Source: Chitinophagaceae bacterium
GTDB taxonomy: Bacteria; Bacteroidota; Bacteroidia; Chitinophagales; Chitinophagaceae
Reading direction: 5' to 3'
DNA: 36,937 nt
NCBI GenBank assembly: GCA_016786745.1
Contig: JAEUVS010000087.1
Span: forward strand, 1-36,937
The stretch's first letter is position 1; each line of letters opens with the position of its first letter. Shown here in pieces: positions 9,015 through 17,214 of the stretch. Under the pieces are notes generated by a model, which was not told the DNA's origin, searched no databases, and worked only from the letters and a program-made list of their open reading frames with translations. The translations under genes were made by a program, and so were the position numbers.

Positions 9015-9893
9015 TTATCCAAACTGCAGGGGATTACCCGCTGGAATTTCAACTACTTTCATCCCCGCAATATTTTTCCTGATCCAATCAGCCATATATT
9101 TCGATCCGGGTTCTTCAGAATCCGCATGACCGAGGATAATCAATGAAAGTTTATTTCCCATTGCCCTGGCATCACGCACGTATTCCGCAGTTTCCCATTC
9201 GGAGAGTTCGCCTACTATCAGCACATCAGGATTAATACGGCCCGCAGCGGTGATTTGGTTTCTTCCACCCCAGGCGCCGGGTAACAGGACCACTTTTTTC
9301 TTCTTTTCATTCAGATCGCCGATGTAACGCACATTTGATACGCCCAGCTTTTCTTTGCACTCTGAAATAAGATCTTTGAGGGCACGATCGGGCACCTCGA
9401 AATACCCGTCGCTTTCCCTGGAATACTTTTGCCATCCGAGGCGTTCGATCACACCATCCATCACGCCATCCGGCTTATGCGAATGAATATAGTCGTGGTT
9501 ACGCCATATAGTGATGTTATTATCTTTCAGCAATTTCGCTTTGTATTGATACACTTCGTTATCCTTGAGCCATTCGGTTTCGTCGAGGTGATTGTAAAAT
9601 GTCGGCTCGTGGGCGATGATAAAATTTGCTTTTGCTTCGATCGCTTTGCGGATAACCGGGATGGTGGCAAACATCGTGGTGACGATACCTGTAACCTCGC
9701 TATCGCGCGATCCGGATTTTAATGTGTCGACCGTTTGTGAAAATGGCGCGCCGTTTATTTCCTTAAGAAAAAGATCAATGATTTCGCCTACGGTCCATTT
9801 TTTGTTCGGCGCAGCCCTTAATGTGGATGGAAGGATTACCGTGCCGGCAGCGACAGACAATGAGTTGTATAAGAATTTTCTACGGTTATGCAT
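9015..9893 (-). CDS. Nif3-like (NGG1p-interacting factor 3) dinuclear-metal protein with a Tat-type signal
   Basis: 292 residues from the ATG at 9893. This start directly opens an RRKFLYNSLSVAAGTVILP segment, a twin-arginine signal, while the upstream ATG (9929) would put 12 extra residues in front. The mature part matches the Nif3/DUF34 family: TVGEIIDLFL at the N-terminus, AHEPTFYNH around residues 94-102 (usually HHP), RNHDYIHSHKPDGVMDG (about 131-147), and GHADSEEPG near the C-terminus, which supplies the usual His and Glu metal ligands. The family binds two metal ions. Its biochemical role is disputed (GTP cyclohydrolase-like or metal-dependent hydrolase). An exported version is uncommon. 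It lies 48 bp downstream of the ferritin-like gene. Confidence 0.88.
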   Translation of the reverse strand: MHNRRKFLYNSLSVAAGTVILPSTLRAAPNKKWTVGEIIDLFLKEINGAPFSQTVDTLKSGSRDSEVTGIVTTMFATIPVIRKAIEAKANFIIAHEPTFYNHLDETEWLKDNEVYQYKAKLLKDNNITIWRNHDYIHSHKPDGVMDGVIERLGWQKYSRESDGYFEVPDRALKDLISECKEKLGVSNVRYIGDLNEKKKKVVLLPGAWGGRNQITAAGRINPDVLIVGELSEWETAEYVRDARAMGNKLSLIILGHADSEEPGSKYMADWIRKNIAGMKVVEIPAGNPLQFG

Positions 9894-9941
9894 AAAGAGT
9901 CTTTTAGAAATTAGTTCTTTGTGGTTCATCCACTGACTTTA

Positions 9942-10258
9942 TTAATCTTCCACCTTCTCCTCGGCTTTTTCGCCATTTTCTACGATATCGCCGGATTTGA
10001 AAAGAATGTTTTTTGCAATGGTTCGCCAAACTGGCTTTCTTCTAAGAAGAAACTCGAGATCCATTGAAAAGTGAATGAATTCTTCTTTCTGCGTGTTTCC
10101 ATAATTTTTTTTGCTTCGCTGTCTTTTTCCACGGAAATGCGTTGTTCGTACCAGTCGATGGCCTCTGCTTCTTCTATTAATGATTTTACCATCCTGGCAA
10201 AGGTTCTTACTTCCTGAGATAGTTCTTCTGCTGGTTCATGATATTGGTCGAAGCCCAT
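9942..10258 (-). pseudogene. Encapsulin-type ferritin-like protein (EncFtn), frameshifted
   Basis: The frame from ATG 10258 encodes YHEPAEELSQEV...SLIEEAEAIDWYEQR, the N-terminal helix of encapsulated ferritins (EEx-EAxDWYxQR). It then loses similarity and stops at 9980. From about 10098 onward a different frame continues the family sequence: QKEEFIHFSMDLEFLLRR, KPVWRTIAKNILF and a Glu-rich tail ending at TAA 9942-9944. Restoring one A in the short A-run at about 10096-10098 joins the two parts as IMENTQKEEF. The metal ligands of the family (Glu in EEAEAIDWY, and E-x-x-H in EEFIH) are then present. EncFtn has ferroxidase activity and is normally stored in an encapsulin shell. No shell gene or C-terminal targeting peptide is seen here. 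The shift may be a real mutation, a slippage site or a sequencing error. Confidence 0.78.
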
Positions 10259-10264
10259 GATTAT

Positions 10265-10289
10265 ATTTTTTTATTTTTTTATTTTTTTT
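10265..10289. repeat. Three tandem ATTTTTTT units upstream of the ferritin-like start
   Basis: Units of A followed by 7, 7 and 8 T residues begin at 10265, 10273 and 10281. On the coding strand this is an A-rich leader ending 6 bp before the ATG of the EncFtn gene. Such runs are prone to slippage and could also serve as an A-rich ribosome-binding enhancer, as is usual in Bacteroidota. Confidence 0.75.
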
Positions 10290-10329
10290 GCTTAGGCCGG
10301 AAACCGCCATGGGCGCGCGCCGCAGGCAA

Positions 10330-11868
10330 TCACTTTATATCGGCACTATTACTCACAAACGCCACTCTCTTACTGTCCGGCGACCACGACGGCGTATTAA
10401 TCGTTGCCTGTCCACCATACAAATATGCTACCACTTTCACTTTCTTCGGATCATCTACAGGAAACATCCGGAGATAAACATGCTTATAAAAAGGATGATC
10501 TCCCGCCCCTACTTCACTCTTCAAAAAAGAAATAAAAAGTATCCATTTCCCATCAGGAGAAATATGAGGAAACCAATCATGGTATTCACCATCAGTGAGC
10601 GCCACCTGGTCGGTGCCATCGGCATTCATCCTGTACAACCTCATCTCACCCGTCCGGTTCGAATTGAAATAAATATATTTTCCATCCGGCGAATACTCCG
10701 AACCATCATCGAGACCCTGCGCAGTTGTGAGGCGCTTTTCCTTTCCACCATTTGAAGGAACCACGTAAATGTCGAATTCACCGTTACGCTGGCCCGTAAA
10801 AGTTAACCACTTGCCATCAGGCGACCATCCATGCAGGTAAGATGGACCTTTTGGCGTAATCTGCTTCGGGGTGCCGCCTTCAACAGGCACAGTGTAAATA
10901 ATAGAACCACCCAGCTTCTGCACCCCACTGCTCAAGCCAAGCATTTTACCATCAAATGAAATCACGTGATCGTTGTTATTATTTTTTACTTCGCCGGTGT
11001 TGATGAGTTCTTCCTGTTTCTTCTCCAGGTCATATTTATACATCAATCCTTTTGAATTGTATATTAACCCTTTCCCATCTATCGTATAATTCGGTGCCTG
11101 CAAAGAGTTGGGTGACGTGTGCACTATCTCCCGCGCACCCGATGCCACTTCAAGTACTTCAACCCTGCTGCCAAGATAATCACGGTAAGGCACGAGGCTG
11201 TCCCACGCGGGAACAGTAATACGCACATTGCTGAATACACCTGTTTCGAGAACATCGGCGTTGTGCGAACCAACGAAAAGTCCCACATACACATCGTCTC
11301 CAAGGTCAATATTCACCTCGCTGTTTACAAATGTTTCACCATATTTAGCCACACGCATAGTATACACATTACCTTTTCTTTCGAGTTCAATAATATTAGC
11401 GTGAGTAAGCGAAGATTTTATTTCTTCCGTTTGTGCACCCGGTGTCCTCCTGAATTGAAGAGATGTAAGTCCATCACCGTGTACCACTGCATTTACATGC
11501 GGTGATTTACCGTCAAGATCCTTTCTCACCATCCATCCTACTTTACGGTGCTCTTCCACGCCTTTCGGTCCCACGAATTCTGCGCGGGTAGTAAGAATAA
11601 AATCGCCTTTCATCTTCTTCCATGCAAACCTGAATTCGTCATGATCGCCCCAGATGTTATAGCCGGCCCCGGAAATAACATACTGACCGGTTGAGGGAAT
11701 GAAAACAGCAGAACCGGTTTTTACTTTCTCACCAACATCGGTACTTCCTTCGAATACACCGATATCCTGGGAATAGATTTTATTGCTGACAAAAAGAACA
11801 ACAAGGAACAACCCCACGCCCTTTATGATTTTTACGCCGCGTAGCGGGTAGCTTAAAAAATTGAACAT
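10330..11868 (-). CDS. Secreted lectin-fold domain fused to a TolB/PD40 beta-propeller
   Basis: 512 residues with an N-terminal signal peptide (hydrophobic stretch about 13-33, ending IYSQ). Residues about 36-225 are a concanavalin-A/DUF1349-like domain with GAGYNIW, DEFRFAWKKMKGDFILT, HRKVGWMVR and LERKGNVYTMRV. Residues about 240-510 contain WD40-like PD40 repeats (YLHGWSPDGKWLTF, SEYSPDGKYIYFNSNR, FPHISPDGKWILF, PSWSPDSKRVAFVS), as in the TolB propeller. The first domain is a clear paralogue of the whole protein encoded at 14044-14691. It may bind a carbohydrate or peptide at the cell surface. No enzyme residues are recognised. It follows the S9A peptidase gene after 45 bp, probably in one operon. 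Confidence 0.88.
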   Translation of the reverse strand: MFNFLSYPLRGVKIIKGVGLFLVVLFVSNKIYSQDIGVFEGSTDVGEKVKTGSAVFIPSTGQYVISGAGYNIWGDHDEFRFAWKKMKGDFILTTRAEFVGPKGVEEHRKVGWMVRKDLDGKSPHVNAVVHGDGLTSLQFRRTPGAQTEEIKSSLTHANIIELERKGNVYTMRVAKYGETFVNSEVNIDLGDDVYVGLFVGSHNADVLETGVFSNVRITVPAWDSLVPYRDYLGSRVEVLEVASGAREIVHTSPNSLQAPNYTIDGKGLIYNSKGLMYKYDLEKKQEELINTGEVKNNNNDHVISFDGKMLGLSSGVQKLGGSIIYTVPVEGGTPKQITPKGPSYLHGWSPDGKWLTFTGQRNGEFDIYVVPSNGGKEKRLTTAQGLDDGSEYSPDGKYIYFNSNRTGEMRLYRMNADGTDQVALTDGEYHDWFPHISPDGKWILFISFLKSEVGAGDHPFYKHVYLRMFPVDDPKKVKVVAYLYGGQATINTPSWSPDSKRVAFVSNSADIK

Positions 11869-11913
11869 TTGCTTGGTTATTAATTGATTATTTTTTTCTT
11901 CAAAAAATTCCCG

Positions 11914-14043
11914 CTAAACAGGTTTCTCCAATTTCAAAAAAAACGCACACATCAACGCAATGTCGTGTAGAAAATCAAACCTGCCGGAAGCGCCGCCATG
12001 ACCGAACGACATATTTGTACTAAGCACCAACAGGTTATCACCGATCTTATACTCACGCAACTTCGCCACCCATTTGGCAGGCTCAAAGTACTGCACCTGC
12101 GAATCGTGGAGTCCTGTCATCACCAGTAAATTTGGATAGGATTTTCTTTCAACGTTATCGTAGGGAGAGTAAGATTTTAAATAATCGTAGTACTCTTTCT
12201 TTTTCGGATCACCCCATTCATCAAACTCATTTGTGGTAAGCGGAATAGTTTCATCGAGCATCGTGGTTACAACATCAACAAACGGCACCTCAGCCACCAC
12301 TCCGTTCCAAAGATCGGGTTTCATATTCACAACTGCGCCCACCAGTAATCCTCCCGCGCTACCACCGTACGCATATAAATGCGCCGGCGAAGTATATTTT
12401 TCTTTCACAAGGTATTCCGCAACAGCAATGAAATCAGAAAATGAATTCTTTTTGTGTAGCAACCTCCCATCTTCATACCATTCTCTTCCCAGTTCCTGTC
12501 CTCCACGAATATGCGCAATTGCGTAAGCGAATCCTCTATCAATCAGGCTGAGCCGGGGTGAAGAAAAGTAAGGATCGGAACTGTGGCCGTATGAGCCATA
12601 TCCATATAACAGAAGAGGCGCGCTTCCGTCGCGTTTAAATCCCTTTTTATATACAATTGAAATGGGAACTTGCTTTCCATCCCCGGCTGGCGCCCACAAT
12701 CTTTCGGTCACATACTCCTCCTTGTTATATCCACCAACAACTTCCTGCTGTTTCAACAGCGTTTTTGTTTTGGTGTTCATGTCGTAATCGAACTCCGATT
12801 CCGGCGTCGTAAGAGAAGTATAGTTATACCTGAAAACAGGAGTATTGTATTCAGGATTTAATTCAGGAGTCGCAGCGTATGCGGGTTCGCCAAAATCGAG
12901 ATAGTGATCTTCGCCGGTAGCGATGTTTCGGATGCGTAATTGCATCAACCCGTTTTTTCGCTCTTCTGCTACAAAATGATTTTTGAACGGATATACATCT
13001 TCGAGGAGAACATCTTTTCTATGCGGAATAACTTCTTTCCAGTTTTCTACTGATGGCGACTCTACAGGCGCTTCCATCAACCTGAAGTTTTTCGCATCGA
13101 GGTTGGTGCGGATTAGAAATTTTCCATTTTGTTCTACGGCGTCATACAGCACGTCTTTCATTCGTGGTTGCAGAATCTTAAAATCTGCTTTGGGATTGTT
13201 CGCATCGAGAAAACGTACTTCAGACGATAATGTAGACCGCGACCGCACCATTATGAATTTATCCGAAGTTGTTTTTGTTAGCGCTAAATAATTCGTGCTG
13301 TCTTTTTCATGGTACACAGTTTTATCATCAGCACCTGGCGTGCCTGCAACATGCCGTTTTATTTTTTCAGTGAGAAGTGTTTGCGTGTTGTTCTCTATGT
13401 AAAATAAATGTTTGCTGTCGTTAGCCCATTCGATGTCATCGTTACACGGATACATTGCATCGGGAAAAACTTCGCCGGTCTCCAGGTTTTTTATGTAGAT
13501 GGTGTACTGGCGGCGCGAAAGCGTGTCGACCGCATACGCAATTAATTTGTTATCGGGGCTTACAGCAGAGTTTTCGAATTCAAAGAATTCAAAACCTTTC
13601 GCCATCCTGTTTACATCGAGCAGGATTATTTCCGGTGCATCCAGGCTTTCTTTTTTACGGCAGATTACAGGATATTCGCTTCCTTCTTCGTATCGGTTAT
13701 AGTAGTAGTAACCATTGTGAAATACGGGAACTGACTGATCTTTCTCTTTGATTCTTCCCTTCATTTCTTTGAAGAGTGTATCTCTCAAATCTTTAACGTC
13801 AGCCAGTATTGCATCGCGATATTTATTCTCTGCTTCGAGGTATTGCACTACTTTGTCGCTGTCCGCAGTCTTCTTGAAGTAGGCATTCATCCAGTAGTAG
13901 TAGTCGATGCGTTTGTCGCCATGAGAGCCCACATCGTGCGGTTTTTTCTCTGCTACGGGTGGTGTTATGTTCTCCTTCTTATCTGTACATCCGTTTAATA
14001 CTGTCATCATTGTAAAAGCAAGGCAGAGATTTGTACTCTTCAT
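11914..14043 (-). CDS. S9A prolyl oligopeptidase / protease II-like lipoprotein
   Basis: 709 residues with a lipoprotein signal (VLNGC, Cys19). It has the N-terminal seven-bladed propeller of family S9A, then an alpha/beta hydrolase domain with the full catalytic triad: Ser562 in YGGSAGG, Asp647 in LHDSQV and His682 in GHGGASG. Further hallmarks are PLLLYGYGSYG and AHIRGGQELGREWYEDG. The family cleaves short peptides after Pro or, in the protease II branch, after basic residues. The lipoprotein signal places it in the periplasm or at the outer membrane. The start ATG (14041-14043) directly abuts the stop of the upstream lectin-fold gene, so the two are almost certainly co-transcribed. Confidence 0.94.
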   Translation of the reverse strand: MKSTNLCLAFTMMTVLNGCTDKKENITPPVAEKKPHDVGSHGDKRIDYYYWMNAYFKKTADSDKVVQYLEAENKYRDAILADVKDLRDTLFKEMKGRIKEKDQSVPVFHNGYYYYNRYEEGSEYPVICRKKESLDAPEIILLDVNRMAKGFEFFEFENSAVSPDNKLIAYAVDTLSRRQYTIYIKNLETGEVFPDAMYPCNDDIEWANDSKHLFYIENNTQTLLTEKIKRHVAGTPGADDKTVYHEKDSTNYLALTKTTSDKFIMVRSRSTLSSEVRFLDANNPKADFKILQPRMKDVLYDAVEQNGKFLIRTNLDAKNFRLMEAPVESPSVENWKEVIPHRKDVLLEDVYPFKNHFVAEERKNGLMQLRIRNIATGEDHYLDFGEPAYAATPELNPEYNTPVFRYNYTSLTTPESEFDYDMNTKTKTLLKQQEVVGGYNKEEYVTERLWAPAGDGKQVPISIVYKKGFKRDGSAPLLLYGYGSYGHSSDPYFSSPRLSLIDRGFAYAIAHIRGGQELGREWYEDGRLLHKKNSFSDFIAVAEYLVKEKYTSPAHLYAYGGSAGGLLVGAVVNMKPDLWNGVVAEVPFVDVVTTMLDETIPLTTNEFDEWGDPKKKEYYDYLKSYSPYDNVERKSYPNLLVMTGLHDSQVQYFEPAKWVAKLREYKIGDNLLVLSTNMSFGHGGASGRFDFLHDIALMCAFFLKLEKPV

Positions 14044-14691
14044 CTACTTCTTTTTCGGTTTTTCGATCTTCACATCGGTCACTTTTACCTCGTCTATATT
14101 ATCCTCATTGTGTGAGCAAACATAGATGCCTGCGAGGACCGATTCGGGCAATTTCATTTCATGCGATCCTACAAGTTGCAGCGGTTCTCCAGGGTTACCA
14201 ATGCGCATAGTTATCATATTGCCTTTCCGTTCGAGTTGTACGGTTTTGTAGATCTTTTTAGTGGGAAAGAAAATTTCATCTTCAGGGTCGCGCATGTTTA
14301 CGCCCTGTTGTGGTCGCCATTGCAGCGCTACGAGACCATCAGCATGCTGTGCCGCTGTTATATGAACGGCACCGGCATCTTCCGATTCACGTATCATCCA
14401 TCCGAATTTGCGGTGAGCGTTCCCGGTGTCGGTGATAAATTCAAAATTGCCTGTCAATATAAAATCGCCTGAAATTTTGTTGTAGAGATATTGAAACTCG
14501 TCGCGGTTGAACCAGATGTTATAACCGGCGCCTTTAACGGTGTAAGTTTTCGAGGCCTGGTCATAAGAAGATGAGCCCGCTTTTTTTGGTTTACCTATGT
14601 CGGCCGCGTGGGTAAAGTCGCCGAGTGAGTTTGACTGGCTTATCGCGCCAAAGGAAAGAAAGAGAAACAGGAACAGGTAGAGTGTTCTCAT
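14044..14691 (-). CDS. Secreted single-domain concanavalin-A/DUF1349-like protein
   Basis: 215 residues from the ATG at 14691, which begins directly at the signal peptide MRTLYLFLFLFLSFGAIS. The in-frame ATG at 14724 would precede it with a polar extension and is not preferred. The mature domain shares GAGYNIWFNRDEF, KISGDFILTG, HRKFGWMIRESE, HADGLVALQWR and LERKGNMITMRIG with the N-terminal half of the protein at 10330-11868. This fold often binds or processes glycans. No catalytic residues can be assigned. It is the first gene of a unit with the S9A peptidase. Confidence 0.85.
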   Translation of the reverse strand: MRTLYLFLFLFLSFGAISQSNSLGDFTHAADIGKPKKAGSSSYDQASKTYTVKGAGYNIWFNRDEFQYLYNKISGDFILTGNFEFITDTGNAHRKFGWMIRESEDAGAVHITAAQHADGLVALQWRPQQGVNMRDPEDEIFFPTKKIYKTVQLERKGNMITMRIGNPGEPLQLVGSHEMKLPESVLAGIYVCSHNEDNIDEVKVTDVKIEKPKKK

Positions 14692-14843
14692 ATGCTTTTG
14701 GTTATGTTCTAATAAGAAACACACGGTGTGCCATAAACGGACACTATTGCGTTTGAACCGGGTTATAAATTACTGAATAATAGCTAAATAATAATATGGC
14801 ATTTTATTCGGGGGTGGATGATGATTTATTAAAAATTACAGTA

Positions 14844-17201
14844 ATGCTCAGGAGTTATTTTAAGATAGCCATCAGGAACCTATGGAAAAGCAAAGGCTTT
14901 TCTGCCTTAAATATTACCGGGTTGGCAATTGGGATGGCCGGCGCGATCCTGATTTCACTGTGGATAATCAACGAAGTGAGCTTCGACCGGTTTCACAAGA
15001 ATACCGACAACCTGTACATGGCCTGGAACAGGGGGATGTTTGACAATGAACTTCAATGCTGGGAGGCGACACCAAAACCGTTGGGTCCCGCCATGAAACT
15101 CGAATTCCCGGAAGTTGCCAACTATTCGCGACTATACAGGAGATGGTTCGTAACGAGATACAAGGATATAAAAATATCCTCGGAATCAATGATCGTAGAC
15201 CCGGCATTTCTATCGATGTTCAGTTTTCCGCTTGTGAAAGGGAATCCGCAAACGGCACTCAATGATGTTTACTCGATACTGGTGACAGAGAACTTTGCTA
15301 AAAAGATGTTTGGCAATGACGAGCCGCTTAACAAAGTGATACAGATTGACAGCAACAACTTTACTGTCAGAGGTGTGTTGAAAAACTTTCCGAACAACAC
15401 CATGTTTTCCTGCGAGTTCATGTTACCGTGGTCATACATGAAAGCAGTGAACCAGGATGACCAAAACTGGGGAAACAATTCGGTCTACAATTTTATGCAG
15501 CTTCAGCCTGGCGTGGATTTAAATGCGTTTGCAGAGAAAATGAAGGGCATCACTGTCAGGCATACCAATAACCAGGAGCAGCAGGAAGTTTTTTTACACC
15601 CGCTCAGTATGCTTCATTTGTATTCGCGTTTCGAGAACGGGAAAGTGGCGGGCGGACGAATTGAAACGGTAAGGATATTTACCGTTATTGCCATCTTCAT
15701 TTTAATTATTGCGTGCATCAATTTCATGAACCTCAGCACCGCCCGCAGTGAGAAACGTGCCAGGGAAGTAGGTATCAGAAAGATTGCGGGAGCGAACAAA
15801 TCAAGATTGGTGGGCCAGTTCCTGGGTGAATCAACCCTGATTTCGCTCATCGCAGGAATTATTGCACTCGGGATTGTTCAACTTTCACTGCCATCATTCA
15901 ACCTGCTGATTTCAAAGCAACTTTCTGTACCATTCGATAGCGCGGCATTCTGGCTATCTTCTATTGTTTTCGTTTTATTTACCGGCCTCATTGCGGGAAG
16001 TTACCCTGCATTCTTTCTTTCTTCCTTCAACCCGATTCGCGTATTGAAGGGTACTTTTAAAAAGGCGCACGCGGCAATTAATCCGCGTAAAGTATTGGTG
16101 GTTGTTCAGTTCACATTTGCGATAACACTTATCATCTGCACCATCATTATCGTGCAGCAGATGAAACATGGGCAGGAACGCGAAACAGGTTACGAGCGGG
16201 GTCAACTGGTTTATCACTGGCTGGCGGGCGACCTTTATGAAAATTTCGCTCTTATAAAAAATGAACTGATTACCTCCGGCGTAGCCACCAATGTAACGAG
16301 AACAAGTTCTCCATTAACTTCTTCTTTTAGTACTACGTGGAGCTTTCAATGGAAAGGCAAAGACCCCAACAACAAAACAGAATTTCAAAGATTCATCCAG
16401 GATGAGGGGCTCATTAAAACCGCAGGATTAAAACTTTTACAGGGCCGGGATTTTAATCTGGCGGAATTTCCGACAGATTCTTCAGCGCTTTTATTGAATG
16501 AATCTGCCGCCAAAGTTATGGGCATCGATGAACCGCGCGGACAAATCGTAACTGATGGACCGTTTAAATTTCATGTAGTCGGAATATTCAAAGATTTTAT
16601 CATTGGATCGCCGTTTGACAGAACGTATCCGATGGTGGTGCAGGGAGCCCTTGCGAATTGGTTCAATATTATTCACATCAAGCTGAACCCGGCAAATAGC
16701 ACCGCGTCGAATTTAGTGATGATGGAAAAGATATTCAGGAAATACAACCCGAACTATCCTTTCGAATATCATTTTACCGACCAGGATTACGCCGCGAAAT
16801 TTAATGAGACAGAGAGGACCGCTACACTGACCGGGTTATTTGCAGGGTTAACAATTCTTATTTCTTGTTTGGGATTACTTGGCCTCGCTGCGTATATGGC
16901 GGAGAACAGGATCAGGGAGATTGGTATCAGGAAAGTGTTGGGTGCGTCGGTGTTGAAGATTACTTCGTTGTTGTCGAAGGATTTTCTTTTGCTTGTGATT
17001 ATTTCATTGCTTATTGCTACGCCGGTTGCCTGGTATGCGATGCGGGTATGGCTGGAGGATTATACTTACAGGATAGATATTCAATGGTGGGTGTTTGCGG
17101 GTGCAGGATTGTTGTCGATTTTGATTTCACTTGCTACTGTCAGTTACCAGGCTATTCGCGCGGCGTTAGCTAATCCTGTGAAGAGTTTGAGGAGCGAGTA
17201 G
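14844..17201 (+). CDS. MacB/FtsX-type ABC transporter permease, full length
   Basis: 785 residues from the ATG at 14844, which opens the canonical MLRSYFKIAIRNLWKSKGFS. An ATG at 14796 would add 16 atypical residues. Architecture: TM1 (about 20-45), a periplasmic MacB-like domain (about 50-270), three TM helices with ARSEKRAREVGIRKIAGA, a second periplasmic domain, then three TM helices starting near NRIREIGIRKVLGAS and ending SYQAIRAALANPVKSLRSE. It belongs to the large Bacteroidota group of orphan permeases, which use an ATPase encoded elsewhere. Possible functions are export of peptides or lipids, or mechanotransmission. It is divergent from the lectin-fold gene (14691). Confidence 0.93.
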   Translation: MLRSYFKIAIRNLWKSKGFSALNITGLAIGMAGAILISLWIINEVSFDRFHKNTDNLYMAWNRGMFDNELQCWEATPKPLGPAMKLEFPEVANYSRLYRRWFVTRYKDIKISSESMIVDPAFLSMFSFPLVKGNPQTALNDVYSILVTENFAKKMFGNDEPLNKVIQIDSNNFTVRGVLKNFPNNTMFSCEFMLPWSYMKAVNQDDQNWGNNSVYNFMQLQPGVDLNAFAEKMKGITVRHTNNQEQQEVFLHPLSMLHLYSRFENGKVAGGRIETVRIFTVIAIFILIIACINFMNLSTARSEKRAREVGIRKIAGANKSRLVGQFLGESTLISLIAGIIALGIVQLSLPSFNLLISKQLSVPFDSAAFWLSSIVFVLFTGLIAGSYPAFFLSSFNPIRVLKGTFKKAHAAINPRKVLVVVQFTFAITLIICTIIIVQQMKHGQERETGYERGQLVYHWLAGDLYENFALIKNELITSGVATNVTRTSSPLTSSFSTTWSFQWKGKDPNNKTEFQRFIQDEGLIKTAGLKLLQGRDFNLAEFPTDSSALLLNESAAKVMGIDEPRGQIVTDGPFKFHVVGIFKDFIIGSPFDRTYPMVVQGALANWFNIIHIKLNPANSTASNLVMMEKIFRKYNPNYPFEYHFTDQDYAAKFNETERTATLTGLFAGLTILISCLGLLGLAAYMAENRIREIGIRKVLGASVLKITSLLSKDFLLLVIISLLIATPVAWYAMRVWLEDYTYRIDIQWWVFAGAGLLSILISLATVSYQAIRAALANPVKSLRSE

Positions 17202-17214
17202 GCAGAACGTATTC

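Noticed and set aside
10288..10755. Open frame of 155 codons on the plus strand
   Set aside because: It overlaps the lectin/propeller gene on the other strand and shows an Arg/Ile-rich shadow composition without family similarity.
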